From: JABSOG01 sp965277695
GTDB lineage: Bacteria; Pseudomonadota; Gammaproteobacteria; Enterobacterales; Alteromonadaceae
Direction: 5' to 3'
Assembly (NCBI GenBank): GCA_965277695.1
Contig: CBDIDQ010000036.1
Coordinates: 1-64,000 of the forward strand
DNA: 64,000 nucleotides
Shown here: positions 25,168 through 34,091 of the stretch, one piece after another
How the letters are laid out: every line of letters starts with the position of its first letter
Numbering within the stretch: the first letter of the stretch is position 1
Program-made: the position numbers and the translations under genes
The notes under the pieces: model-generated
The model's database searches: none
Told to the model about the DNA's origin: nothing
The model's input: only the letters and a program-made list of their open reading frames with translations

Positions 25168-26566
25168 GACGCAACTCCAACTTGCGGATTAACAAACGGG
25201 CTTTGGCCAGTTCAATGTGACCCGGTTGCAGTTCGTTGGCCAGTGAATCATAAATCGCCTGAGCTTGTGGCAGTTTTCTATCTTGAATATTATCCAGTAG
25301 TTGGGTTAATTGTTCGTTGATATCAGCATTACGAATATCTGTATCCATCACTTTTAGCAGCACCTGATTAGCATCAAGACCATAAAGTTCATCCATTTGA
25401 ATGAGTTCATCCTCATCAAGCTGATAACATAAAACGTTTTTACTATCACTGATCAACAGCGGCGAATGGGTGGTCAATACAAACTGGCAGTTAGGAAAGG
25501 TACTGCTGAGTTGGGCGATTAGCGTACGTTGCCATTTGGGATGCAGGTGTAAGTCGGCTTCGTCAATCAAAATAATACCGTCGCCATGTAATGGATCACG
25601 ACGCGAAGGGCTTTCGATAAAAGGGTTGCCTTCTGAGGGATAGCCACTGTTCGGATTCATCATCGCCAAACGTCTGGCGATGTCTCCTACCAGTGCAATA
25701 AGTGATTTTTCCCCTTGGGATAACTGTTCGACATTAAGCGTTTTACCGTCTTTATCAACCAACATCATAAGCGTTGGCTTGCGTTGAATGCGCAAATTTT
25801 CAAAACCGGGCATGAACGCTTTAATCGCTGTCCTGACGGCGTTTAATTGTCGATCACGAGCAGCCGCTTTCATTTCAATCAGTGATTTTTTCATCTTTTC
25901 ATCAATGGTGAGTAATGTCGACATGGCGGCAAACATGTCTTCCGAAATACCTTTTTCATTTTCAGCATCTTCCCGTTGCCTGAACCATTCGAAAAAGCGT
26001 CTGAAATCAACACCTTGATTTAATGAGTTTTCATAACCGTCGAGTTGTTCAAAACTATGTTTGCCGTTGATTTTAAGTGGAATATCAAGCACAGCCCGTT
26101 CAACGGGATAATAAGCAATTAAGGGCAGTAATGTATCGCTGTGGGTGGAGAGTTTATCACGGTAAAAGTCGGCAAGTTTTGAAGCGCCACCCAGCGAGCT
26201 GGATCGTTCGCTATTGTGGCCTGAACGAGTTTTGGCCAATGACCAGTGAAAAGTCAGCCCAGAGACTATTAGATGTTGTTCATACTGGTTTTGGTAGTCG
26301 CAAACTTCAATGTCAATCGCAGCAGTCGCGGTATCGTTTTTTATAGCGTTTTCGGGGATCGGGCTGCCACTGCCTTTTTCTCTTCGTAAACGGGCGACAT
26401 ATCAGCTCAAAGCGGTGGCCAACGATTTCAATATTGAGGTTTTACCTGCGCCATTGTTACCGACCAATACCGTTATATTGGATGGTTTTTCGGCAGTGGG
26501 GGCTAAAGGAATATTAATTTGTGAGAATCGACCCAAATTGGTCATGCGAAACGTTTTAACTTCCAT
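25151..26566 (-). pseudogene. ptuA: Septu-like ATPase PtuA with an in-frame TGA
   Basis: The complete gene would code about 471 residues. ATG at 26564-26566 begins MEVKTFRMTNLGRFSQINIP, and a perfect Walker A (GNNGAGKTSILKSL) follows at about 38-48. Codon 55 is TGA (26402-26404), in SLATALS-stop-YVARLRREKG, a position where related ATPases have Trp. The frame then stays open for more than 400 codons with ABC signature-like LSQGEKSLIALVGD, Walker B IILIDEADLHLHPKWQ and H-loop TTHSPLLI. A one-base G-to-A change (TGG to TGA) explains everything. Either the ATPase is inactivated, the stop is read through, or the base is wrong. The fragment after the stop lacks the Walker A. Confidence 0.85.
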
Positions 26567-26650
26567 TGAGTTCACTGTTTTGGTTGGCTGACTGGTTTGA
26601 TTATGCCATTGTCATTCCTCGCTGCCTAGCTTCAAACGAGGCGCTTGTGT

Positions 26651-29578
26651 TTATTTATGGTTTTTTACCCGAGCAATGCCAATCAGCTGTTCGATAATGG
26701 CTTTGGCATTTTCAAGACCGACCAAGGTAAACAGCTGAGGTAATAGGGCTTTGCTGATCGCGGCTTCGCTATTAAGCGGATTAAGCGAGTTTTCCTCTAG
26801 CGCTTGATTGATTATGGTTTCAATGAGAAATGCCTGATCAATCCACTGCTGTCGTTCGTGGCGGCTGGCCCTGACAAAGTGATCATCGCCCAGCACCAAC
26901 TTAAATACACCATAATAAGCCTGAGCATGAGTGGATTTGATCAGTTCATCAGGTAAATCATCAACTTCGCGTTTGAGGATTTTATTTTCAATCTCATTGA
27001 GCAGACGATATTGCTCAAATGGCTGATCAGACAACGCCTCGGCTTGTTCAATTGTCTGTTTTAACAGGGTTGATAAGACTTTTTGCGCGTAAGGATCATC
27101 AGCTAAATCTTGTTCGATGGCGTGTTTGGCTCGGATCCGAAGTCTGTTGGTTTCGTTACGAATTTTCTCTGCTGTATCGCTTTGGCTGATCACTGGGTTG
27201 ACCTTGTAGATGTCCGGCGGCTCTTGTACTTTACTGATTGAATGGCTTTGCTTTTCGGCTAGTTGCTTTTCGACTAGTTGCTTTTCGACTAATTGGTTAA
27301 TTTGTTGGTCGTAAAGGGAATAATCGCTTAATTCCATAGCATCATGACGGACAATGTGGCGTAACTCAGTGAAAAATCGCAGGTCGTCCTGGTATTGCTG
27401 TATTTGTGTTTCACCGATGGCTGGGTCAGTATAAAACTGATTGGACGATAAGGCCGTTTTTAGACACATACCAAACCGAGTCAGTGCCTGATAAAAATCC
27501 TCCCGCAGAGATTGGTGAGTATCTATTTCGCCTCCCGCTTTATTCGGTTGGTATCGAGGCATTAACACCTGACGATATTGCTCCCGATCAGCGGGGGGTT
27601 TTACATAAGCAAAAAACCGCTGCAAGCGCTGATTTAACAGCGGCAGACGTTTATATTCAGTGGCTATGTCGGCAGGTAAATGTTTCAGGCCGTTAAACTT
27701 TCCGGTGTAATCAATTAAATAACCAAACGGTTTTTGTCGATGCAAACGGTTAACTCGGGCAGTCGCCTGATATAATTGATGGTCCTCCATCGGTCTGTCG
27801 ATGTATAACACCGCATTTCTTGGCTGGTCAAAGTCAGACAACAACTTATCTATCACGATCACAATATCTGGCTCTGCTGGACTGGCAAAAGCTTCAATGG
27901 TTTGTTTTTCATATTTCTGCGCTGTGGTATCGATATTATTTTGCCACCATTGCTGAACTTGTACTGGTTGCGCTTCATCTGGTGCTGACATCACAATCCG
28001 GCTGCTGATTTTGTCAGTTGCATCCAATGCCTGTTGATAACGAATGGCCGATAGTTTGTCTTCGCAAGCCAACTGACCTTTTAAACCCTGCGGTTTGAAA
28101 TGTAAGCTTAAATGGTTGGCAATATCAGCGGCAATGAGTTTGATGCGATTATGCTCTTGGTCTTGGTCTGGAAATGAGCGATCTTCATATAACACTGGTG
28201 TGATTGTGTGATCATCAACAGCCTGTTGCACAGTATATGAATGTATCATGCGACCAAACTGATTGAGAATCTGGTCTTTTTTCTTTGCTGGTGTAGGTAT
28301 GCCGGTAAAGGCAATAAACGCCGCGTTGGGTAAAGCTTGTTTGATCCGCTCAGTCGTTTCATTATTTTGACTTTCATGGCATTCATCCATTACGACAATG
28401 AGGTTGTTTGAAGGATTGTAACAACCGGGATGTTTGATGGCAGTATTGAATTTGTTGATGAGTGAAAACAACAAACGTTCATTGCCCTGACCAATTCGTT
28501 TGGCCAGTTGTTTACCCGAAGTCACTTTTGTCAGTGGATCGTCGGCAAGTCGCCGGTCTAAATTGGGACGGTCAGTCACCACAATGATTCGACAGTTTGT
28601 AAACTCACAATGGCGCAACAATACCTTGCAAAATAGCGCCAAGGTGAGCGACTTGCCAGAGCCTGCGGTATGCCACAATACGCCGCCTTGCCGAGAGCCG
28701 TTGAGCTTGCGTTGGCTGATCCGCTTAAGCAATGCCCCAATGGCAAAAAACTGTGGGTAACGGGCGACCACTTTGCCCATTTTTTTATCAAATAACAGAT
28801 AAAAGCGGATCATCTCCAAGACACGGGATTTGTTTAATAAGTGGGTCAATAATTGCTGCGGCTCGTTGAGGTTTTCAGCGGTATCTGGCTTTTCTTGCCA
28901 AGTGGTCCAATACGCTGTTTGTGTACCTGTGGTGGCATAACGACCTTCGGTGGCGCTGATGGCCAGCAATAGCTGAGAGTAGGCAAATAACAGCGGAATT
29001 TCAGCGGCGCTCTGATGGTGGATCATTTGCCAAATGTTGTCATCTACCGCCGGTTTTTTAGCTTCAATCACGACTAAGGGCAGCCCATTAACATAACCAA
29101 CGATATCGGATTGACGGGAGCCAGTAGCACTGGTGTTGGCAACTTTGAGGTTGTCGGTGACCTGAAACTGGTTGTTGTCGACAGATTGCCAATCAATAAT
29201 GGTAATAGTCGGCAGGTGCTTTTTGCCATCGGGCATTAACTCGGTGACCGTAATGCCAAGACACAAATCATCATAAAGTCGTTGATTAGCGGTCATTAGG
29301 CCATGATTAATGCCAGATGAACTCAGCTTATTGATGATCTGACTAATGCCATTATCTGATAGTGGATAGAGCTGATTGTTGTACTCAAATCGACGAGATT
29401 TCAGTAGTTGTTCTAATACGGGTCGAAGGACCACTTCACGGTTGCTACCCCGTAACTCTAGGCATCGGGCAGGGGAGAGATATTGCCAACCCGATTGGAC
29501 GATGATTTTTAATGCCGCAATAACTGCCGGGTTTGTGCTGCTGAATTCTGCCTTTGCTTGCATAGCGTGACGAGTCAT
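26651..29578 (-). CDS. hsdR: Type I restriction enzyme, R subunit
   Basis: 975 residues, motor and nuclease of the type I complex. The N-terminal PD-(D/E)xK nuclease is marked by SDIVGYVNGLP and VVIEAKKP (about residue 173). The SF2 translocase follows: Walker A HTAGSGKSLTLAL (about 305), DECH box VVMDECHESQN (about 398), motif III AFTGIPTP and motif VI YQATARVNRLHRQKP. The C-terminal helical part contains tandem QLVEKQLVEKQLAEKQ heptads. The start at 29578 has AAGGACACCTGA before the ATG. It lies 23 bases after the PD-(D/E)xK nuclease gene. Confidence 0.95.
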   Translation of the reverse strand: MTRHAMQAKAEFSSTNPAVIAALKIIVQSGWQYLSPARCLELRGSNREVVLRPVLEQLLKSRRFEYNNQLYPLSDNGISQIINKLSSSGINHGLMTANQRLYDDLCLGITVTELMPDGKKHLPTITIIDWQSVDNNQFQVTDNLKVANTSATGSRQSDIVGYVNGLPLVVIEAKKPAVDDNIWQMIHHQSAAEIPLLFAYSQLLLAISATEGRYATTGTQTAYWTTWQEKPDTAENLNEPQQLLTHLLNKSRVLEMIRFYLLFDKKMGKVVARYPQFFAIGALLKRISQRKLNGSRQGGVLWHTAGSGKSLTLALFCKVLLRHCEFTNCRIIVVTDRPNLDRRLADDPLTKVTSGKQLAKRIGQGNERLLFSLINKFNTAIKHPGCYNPSNNLIVVMDECHESQNNETTERIKQALPNAAFIAFTGIPTPAKKKDQILNQFGRMIHSYTVQQAVDDHTITPVLYEDRSFPDQDQEHNRIKLIAADIANHLSLHFKPQGLKGQLACEDKLSAIRYQQALDATDKISSRIVMSAPDEAQPVQVQQWWQNNIDTTAQKYEKQTIEAFASPAEPDIVIVIDKLLSDFDQPRNAVLYIDRPMEDHQLYQATARVNRLHRQKPFGYLIDYTGKFNGLKHLPADIATEYKRLPLLNQRLQRFFAYVKPPADREQYRQVLMPRYQPNKAGGEIDTHQSLREDFYQALTRFGMCLKTALSSNQFYTDPAIGETQIQQYQDDLRFFTELRHIVRHDAMELSDYSLYDQQINQLVEKQLVEKQLAEKQSHSISKVQEPPDIYKVNPVISQSDTAEKIRNETNRLRIRAKHAIEQDLADDPYAQKVLSTLLKQTIEQAEALSDQPFEQYRLLNEIENKILKREVDDLPDELIKSTHAQAYYGVFKLVLGDDHFVRASRHERQQWIDQAFLIETIINQALEENSLNPLNSEAAISKALLPQLFTLVGLENAKAIIEQLIGIARVKNHK

Positions 29579-29601
29579 TCAGGTGTCCTTTATTGTTTTA
29601 C

Positions 29602-30108
29602 TTAAGCAAGTCGTTTTACTGGCCACTTGGGAAAATTTTCGTTCCAGCTGTCAATATTAAATACTTGGCAATTTTCAACCAGTTTACGCTTCCAGCGGGG
29701 AACTGTTTTGCCCATCGGTGGTAATTTTCGGCTGATTTCATCTGAAAGATTGGCTAACAGTGGCTCGTCAAATGTCACCAAACTCAGATAGCGCACCGGT
29801 TTTGATAATTTATCTTCAGCCCAGCAGTATAAAAATGAATCTATAAATTTGGCTGCGAAGGTGCTGCCTAATGTACCATCATCGAGTTCAGCGTAGAATT
29901 TTTGCAGTCCTTTTTTCCGGGCTTTGGGATTGCCTGGGTCCTTGACTTCAACAAAGATTAAAGCTTGTGTAAACTCGACAATAAAATCAACTCTGTGCAT
30001 TGGCGCAATACCATGAAAATTAGCCAATTCGGGTTTCATTTGAGCAAAAATAATACCAGCCAATGCGTCAGTAAAATTGAATTCTAAGTCTCGCTCACTA
30101 AGTTTCAT
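29602..30108 (-). CDS. PD-(D/E)xK nuclease-like protein paired with an ATPase
   Basis: 168 residues. HRVDFIVEFTQALIFVEVKD contains D41...E54-V-K56, the catalytic pattern of PD-(D/E)xK nucleases, with an upstream Glu-rich helix (LSERDLEFNF) that could supply the first acid. The remainder has no recognised domain. The ATG overlaps the ATPase stop in an ATGA arrangement, so the two are made together. It is not the TOPRIM/DUF4276 RloB or the TOPRIM AriB found in other ATPase-nuclease pairs. Activity is inferred from the motif; it could also be an inactive sensor domain. Confidence 0.6.
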   Translation of the reverse strand: MKLSERDLEFNFTDALAGIIFAQMKPELANFHGIAPMHRVDFIVEFTQALIFVEVKDPGNPKARKKGLQKFYAELDDGTLGSTFAAKFIDSFLYCWAEDKLSKPVRYLSLVTFDEPLLANLSDEISRKLPPMGKTVPRWKRKLVENCQVFNIDSWNENFPKWPVKRLA

Positions 30109-31229
30109 TTACCTAAAGTTCCCATGTTTTTATTCACTTGCTCTTTGCTTAAATCATTGAAAGCATCGGCAATGGCGTTGTGGTGAATGTCATGATAGTT
30201 GTCGGTAGAATCGACTTTGATCAGGTTAGTGCTATTTTCATGGCCCTCTTCACCGCTCTGTTCACGACTCTGTTCACGAAACAACATATGAAAATATACG
30301 CTATCCCCTTTGTCTTTATCCATCAATAAGTTAAACCATTTAAGTAAAACATAATCATGAGTGGCTAAAATGATTTGTTGGCCACTGCGGGCCAATTCGA
30401 GCAGGATTTCAACCAGTAAACGCATCAGCTTAGGGTTCAAACCCGCTTCAGGTTCATCCCATATCAATGGACCGCTGAGGTTTGGTTGAATTGCCCCTGT
30501 TTCGAGTAGCCGAGCTAACATACCCATCTTGCGGAAGCCTTCGGCCATTGCATTGGCCGAATACTCGCTAGTGTCCGTTTTGAAGGTGACTTTACCGCCG
30601 CCGTGAAAAACAAATTGACCACCAATAAGTTGGTTGATTTTTTCTATCGCCAATTTGGCTGTTGGGTGTAGTTGGGTTGATCGTACCTTAGGTAAGTCGA
30701 GTAACAGGCTGATATCTTGATGAGTTTGATCAAATGACAAGTCATATCGTTCATACAAACTGTTAAACCCTAACATCATTGAGAGCATTTCTTTGGTAGG
30801 TATGAAAACCGGGGCTTGCTTATTGGTGCCGTCTTTGGCGTTGCAGTTGATGTTATAGTAGCTTTTTTCGTTGAGGCTGATGTGTTTGTCGTCTTGCTTG
30901 AAAGTCAAAGTCATATCAAGATCATTAAAAAAATTACCCGATAACCGAGCGTCAGTCAGTGCGCCTTGATGATGTAATTTCCCCAACTTGTTATCAAGTG
31001 GCATGAAAAGTCTCAGCAACCTGTCGGTAAAGGCTAGCTGAGTTGTGGCTGCATCACTATCAGCTCGGCATCTAATTTGATTTGAGTTGCTGCTTAAAGC
31101 GTAAGCGGCTTTGAGCAGCTGACTTTTGCCAGCACCATTTTCACCAATGATGATGTTGATTGCCGGGGAAAACTGAATATCAAGGTCTTCAAAGGCGGCA
31201 AAGTTTTTGATGGCTAGCGATTTGATCAT
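30105..31229 (-). CDS. ABC/SMC-type AAA ATPase embedded in the type I restriction operon
   Basis: About 374 residues, AAA_21/RecF-like. It begins MIKSLAIKNFAAFEDLDI and carries Walker A IIIGENGAGKSQLL (about residue 33), Walker B PLIWDEPEAGLNPKLM (about 258) and the H-loop IILATHDYVLL (about 288). The signature region reads NAMAEGFRKMGMLARLLETG. It lacks an obvious TOPRIM domain, so it is not OLD or Gabija GajA. The ATG at 31227-31229, after AAAGAGACTT, is preferred to an in-frame start at 31265. It sits between hsdM and hsdR and overlaps the nuclease gene. Confidence 0.82.
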   Translation of the reverse strand: MIKSLAIKNFAAFEDLDIQFSPAINIIIGENGAGKSQLLKAAYALSSNSNQIRCRADSDAATTQLAFTDRLLRLFMPLDNKLGKLHHQGALTDARLSGNFFNDLDMTLTFKQDDKHISLNEKSYYNINCNAKDGTNKQAPVFIPTKEMLSMMLGFNSLYERYDLSFDQTHQDISLLLDLPKVRSTQLHPTAKLAIEKINQLIGGQFVFHGGGKVTFKTDTSEYSANAMAEGFRKMGMLARLLETGAIQPNLSGPLIWDEPEAGLNPKLMRLLVEILLELARSGQQIILATHDYVLLKWFNLLMDKDKGDSVYFHMLFREQSREQSGEEGHENSTNLIKVDSTDNYHDIHHNAIADAFNDLSKEQVNKNMGTLGK

Positions 31230-31337
31230 AAGTCTCTTTCTGGCTGCATTTGATGAATGTGGCATTATAGGCAGATAAGCCGCCCGGTGCCATTGCTATC
31301 GTTGTTATTGGTTCGTTGTTATTGGGGATAGTTGTCA

Positions 31338-32876
31338 TCAGCTAACATAACCCAGTTCCTTCAAATAATCCGCTATTTCAATGTCTAAACCTGCCAGCTG
31401 GTGTTGCAGTTTTAACCGCGCTTGACGTACGGTGATCAGGTCGATTTGTGCACTTTGCTCAAAGGTGTCGACGTAGCGAGGGATATTAAGATTGTAGTCA
31501 TTGTCCTGGATCTCTTTTATGTCAGCTAGGCGGGCATATCTGTCAACGGACTTTCTGGCGCTATAAGTGGCGACGATTTTGGCAATATTGTCAGCGCTGA
31601 GCTGATTCTGGTTTTTACCTGAGGTAAATTCCCGGCTGGCATCAATAAATAAGACGTTGGCAGCGCTTTTTTGCTGTGAAAAAATCAGCAGGGCAGCGGG
31701 GATGCCTGTGCTGTAAAAGAGTTTTTCTGGCAATCCAATGACCGCATCGAGCAGTTGTTCATCTACCAGTTTTTGGCGAATTTTGCCTTCACTCGATCCC
31801 CTAAATAACACCCCATGAGGCACCACAATGCCCATACGACCGCCTTGTCTGTCGGCAGTCGCAGGTTTGAGCGTTTCGATCATATGCAGAATAAAGCCAT
31901 AATCACCTTTGGTTTTTGGCGGTGTCCCCCGAGAAAAACGAGCATACTGGTCGTTGTCAGCTATCTCTGCGCCCCATTCGTCCGATGAAAATGGCGGATT
32001 GGCGACTACAATGTCAAAACGCTTTAGTTTACCGTCGCCGTTAGTCAATTTGGGGTTGCGGATAGTATCACCCCATTCAATACGATGATTGTCTTGGTGA
32101 TGTAAAAATAGATTCATTTTCGCCAACGCCCAAGTACTAGCAATCGCTTCTTGACCATAAAGGGCGTATTTCTTCGAACCGTTATGCTGTTTTTTGATTT
32201 GCTCGGCACACTTGAGCAATAATGAGCCTGAGCCGCAAGCGGGATCACAAATCTCATCTTGCTCTTGTGGAGCCACTAGCTCGGCGATTAACGCAGAGAC
32301 TTCTGGTGGGGTGTAAAACTCGTCAGCAGATTTACCAACGGTAGCGGCAAAACTTTTGATTAGGGTTTCATAAACTTGCCCGATGATGTCGGGGTTATCA
32401 ATGCTATTTGGACCCAAGTTTAAGTCAGTATGATTAAACGCTTCAAGTAAGTGACGCAAAATTGTGTTTTTGTGCTTTTCTTCGCCAAGTTTGTTCGAAT
32501 TGAACACTATGTGCTGAAAAACACCTGTTAGTTTGCTCGGGTTTTGCGCTTCAATGGCGTGTAAAGCGCTGTCAATCCGCTCACCATTGCCGGGTTGATG
32601 ACGCTGCTGGTACAAGTCGCTAAAATGCGCTTTATCAGGCAATTGAAAGCGTTCATTTTTAAGCATTTCGGCCATTAGCTCAGGGTGCTCAGGGTATTGT
32701 TTTTGATATTGTTGGTGATGGTCTTGCCATATATCAGACAAATACTTAACGAACCATACAGTCAAAACATAATCTTTATAAACACTAGGTTCAACAATAC
32801 CCCTGAAAGGTTCACAGGCTTTCGAAATCGCTTTGGTTATGCGCACTTGTAGGGCTTTAGCGGTTACCTCGTTCAT
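31338..32876 (-). CDS. hsdM: Type I restriction-modification methyltransferase, M subunit
   Basis: 512 residues, N6-adenine methyltransferase. The N-terminal helical domain (FRGIVEPSVYKDYVLTVWFV) is followed by SAM-binding motif I DPACGSGSLLLKCA (about 210) and catalytic motif IV NPPF in VVANPPFSSDEWG (about 293). EFYTPPEVSALIAELV is a further N6_Mtase hallmark. The start overlaps the hsdS stop by four bases (ATGA), so hsdS and hsdM are co-translated. Confidence 0.96.
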   Translation of the reverse strand: MNEVTAKALQVRITKAISKACEPFRGIVEPSVYKDYVLTVWFVKYLSDIWQDHHQQYQKQYPEHPELMAEMLKNERFQLPDKAHFSDLYQQRHQPGNGERIDSALHAIEAQNPSKLTGVFQHIVFNSNKLGEEKHKNTILRHLLEAFNHTDLNLGPNSIDNPDIIGQVYETLIKSFAATVGKSADEFYTPPEVSALIAELVAPQEQDEICDPACGSGSLLLKCAEQIKKQHNGSKKYALYGQEAIASTWALAKMNLFLHHQDNHRIEWGDTIRNPKLTNGDGKLKRFDIVVANPPFSSDEWGAEIADNDQYARFSRGTPPKTKGDYGFILHMIETLKPATADRQGGRMGIVVPHGVLFRGSSEGKIRQKLVDEQLLDAVIGLPEKLFYSTGIPAALLIFSQQKSAANVLFIDASREFTSGKNQNQLSADNIAKIVATYSARKSVDRYARLADIKEIQDNDYNLNIPRYVDTFEQSAQIDLITVRQARLKLQHQLAGLDIEIADYLKELGYVS

Positions 32877-33520
32877 GCTTTTTCTCCGCCTTCGCTGTTG
32901 TGTTGATGTGGTTGATCGGATTGATGATCATGATAAAACTCGGCGGTTAATACGCCGAGCTCTTGTTGTCTGTTGGCAATTAAGGCCAGATAGGTTTCTT
33001 TTTCTCGTCTGGCGGCTTCAAATAATTGCGTCATTTGTAATTGCGCTGTTATCGATGGCAATATAATAGGGAGGTTCTCAAGTACGCTACGGGTAATATT
33101 GCGCTGGGCGTAGCTTTGGGTCACGCCTTGAGCATCAGCATCAAAATAACGTTGTGACTGGGTGCTGTTGATAAGCCAGGCAACAAACTCGGCTAACACT
33201 TGATTTTGGTATTCAGGTTTAATCGTTAATAAGAAAAAAAGCTGGCCACACACGGCCGCTTTGGGGGTTTGATTGACATGAATGGCAAAGTTGCGACTGC
33301 CTCTGGCAACAAATAAGACATGATCTTGACGCAACCAAACCGGGGCCTTGCGGCCTGTCAGCTCAGCTTTGACCAAATGATCCCAATCAAGATGTCCCAA
33401 TGAACCATTGGCACTGACATCTTTCATTTGTACCACGCAGGCATCTCCAGCTGGGCTTTCAACCACTTTGCCGCGAAAAGGGTAACCCGCCTGAATATTA
33501 ACAATTTGCTTTAGTTTCAT
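32873..33520 (-). CDS. hsdS: Half-length type I restriction specificity subunit
   Basis: About 215 residues: a single target-recognition domain (NIQAGYPFRGKVVESPAGDA through LFFLLTIKPEYQ) plus one coiled-coil conserved region (ITAQLQMTQLFEAARREKET). Full HsdS has two of each, so this would act as a dimer and recognise a palindromic bipartite site. The ATG at 33520 fits the family start; an in-frame TTG at 33550 adds ten residues of poor character. No clear ribosome site is seen at either. It is the promoter-proximal gene of the defence island. Confidence 0.85.
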   Translation of the reverse strand: MKLKQIVNIQAGYPFRGKVVESPAGDACVVQMKDVSANGSLGHLDWDHLVKAELTGRKAPVWLRQDHVLFVARGSRNFAIHVNQTPKAAVCGQLFFLLTIKPEYQNQVLAEFVAWLINSTQSQRYFDADAQGVTQSYAQRNITRSVLENLPIILPSITAQLQMTQLFEAARREKETYLALIANRQQELGVLTAEFYHDHQSDQPHQHNSEGGEKA

Positions 33521-33673
33521 AAACTGATCACATAAAAAGTTATTACGCAAATAATACTTGACTACTGGTTAAATATCAACTAGTGTTAAAAGAAAATAAA
33601 GCATAATAGCTTATTATGTTTTGTTTTTGATTGTAACGATATGGTTAAATGGTAAATATTGAGGGCTCCAACC

Positions 33674-33964
33674 ATGAGAGAAGAAAACCCGATGATTAAA
33701 AACACCGTCCAAGCAACGTTAAGCAGTATGATCGAGACTTTGGATTTTCTGGTCGTCGCGCTATCGCCGACGTTGGCGCAAGTGCGCAATGAAGGCGGTG
33801 CAGGCAATGGACCGTGTGAAGAAACCTATACTGCGACACAGCTTGCGGGTGTCTGCAATGTGCTTTGTGCGGTTAAAGAGGCGGGGGAGGCTGGTTATGC
33901 TCAAGCTTATTCGTCAAGTTATTTGCCAGATTGTGAGGAGCCAGATGGTGAAGAACTGAATTGA
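33674..33964 (+). CDS. Small acidic Cys-containing protein of unknown function
   Basis: 96 residues from an ATG eight bases after GAGGG. A helical N-terminal half (IKNTVQATLSSMIETLDFLV) is followed by GGAGNGPCEETYTATQLAGV, then NVLCAVKEAGEAGYAQAYSS and an acidic tail. It has four Cys and no signal peptide. I do not recognise the family. It lies 127 bases upstream of the SPFH gene on the same strand and divergent from hsdS; no terminator is obvious between it and the SPFH gene, but a palindromic operator candidate is. Confidence 0.5.
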   Translation: MREENPMIKNTVQATLSSMIETLDFLVVALSPTLAQVRNEGGAGNGPCEETYTATQLAGVCNVLCAVKEAGEAGYAQAYSSSYLPDCEEPDGEELN

Positions 33965-34030
33965 TGCGTATTTTTTAACCGAGTGTCACTTGTTGTGCGC
34001 TCCCTTGATCTTATTTTATTATGACGCTAT

Positions 34031-34053
34031 AGTGATATCAAAGTGATATCACT
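34031..34053. promoter_or_regulatory. Candidate operator for the Arc-like repressor
   Basis: AGTGATATCA occurs twice in direct orientation at 34031-34040 and 34042-34051, a period of 11 bp. The block is also an inverted repeat (AGTGATATC / GATATCACT). Tandem palindromic sub-sites about one helical turn apart are how ribbon-helix-helix repressors bind. It sits 39 bases before the SPFH gene, whose operon includes an Arc-like RHH gene. Autoregulation is inferred. Confidence 0.5.
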
Positions 34054-34091
34054 TTAAGTCAAAATAAATGTAATATAAAAGGAAAGTCACA

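Noticed and set aside
24535..26566. Retron interpretation of the PtuA-PtuB pair
   Set aside because: No reverse transcriptase or msr/msd-like region is present nearby, so Septu fits better.
6651..26566. TGA recoding (selenocysteine or reassignment to Trp)
   Set aside because: Many genes in the window end in TGA with overlapping starts, and neither site sits in a selenoprotein family.
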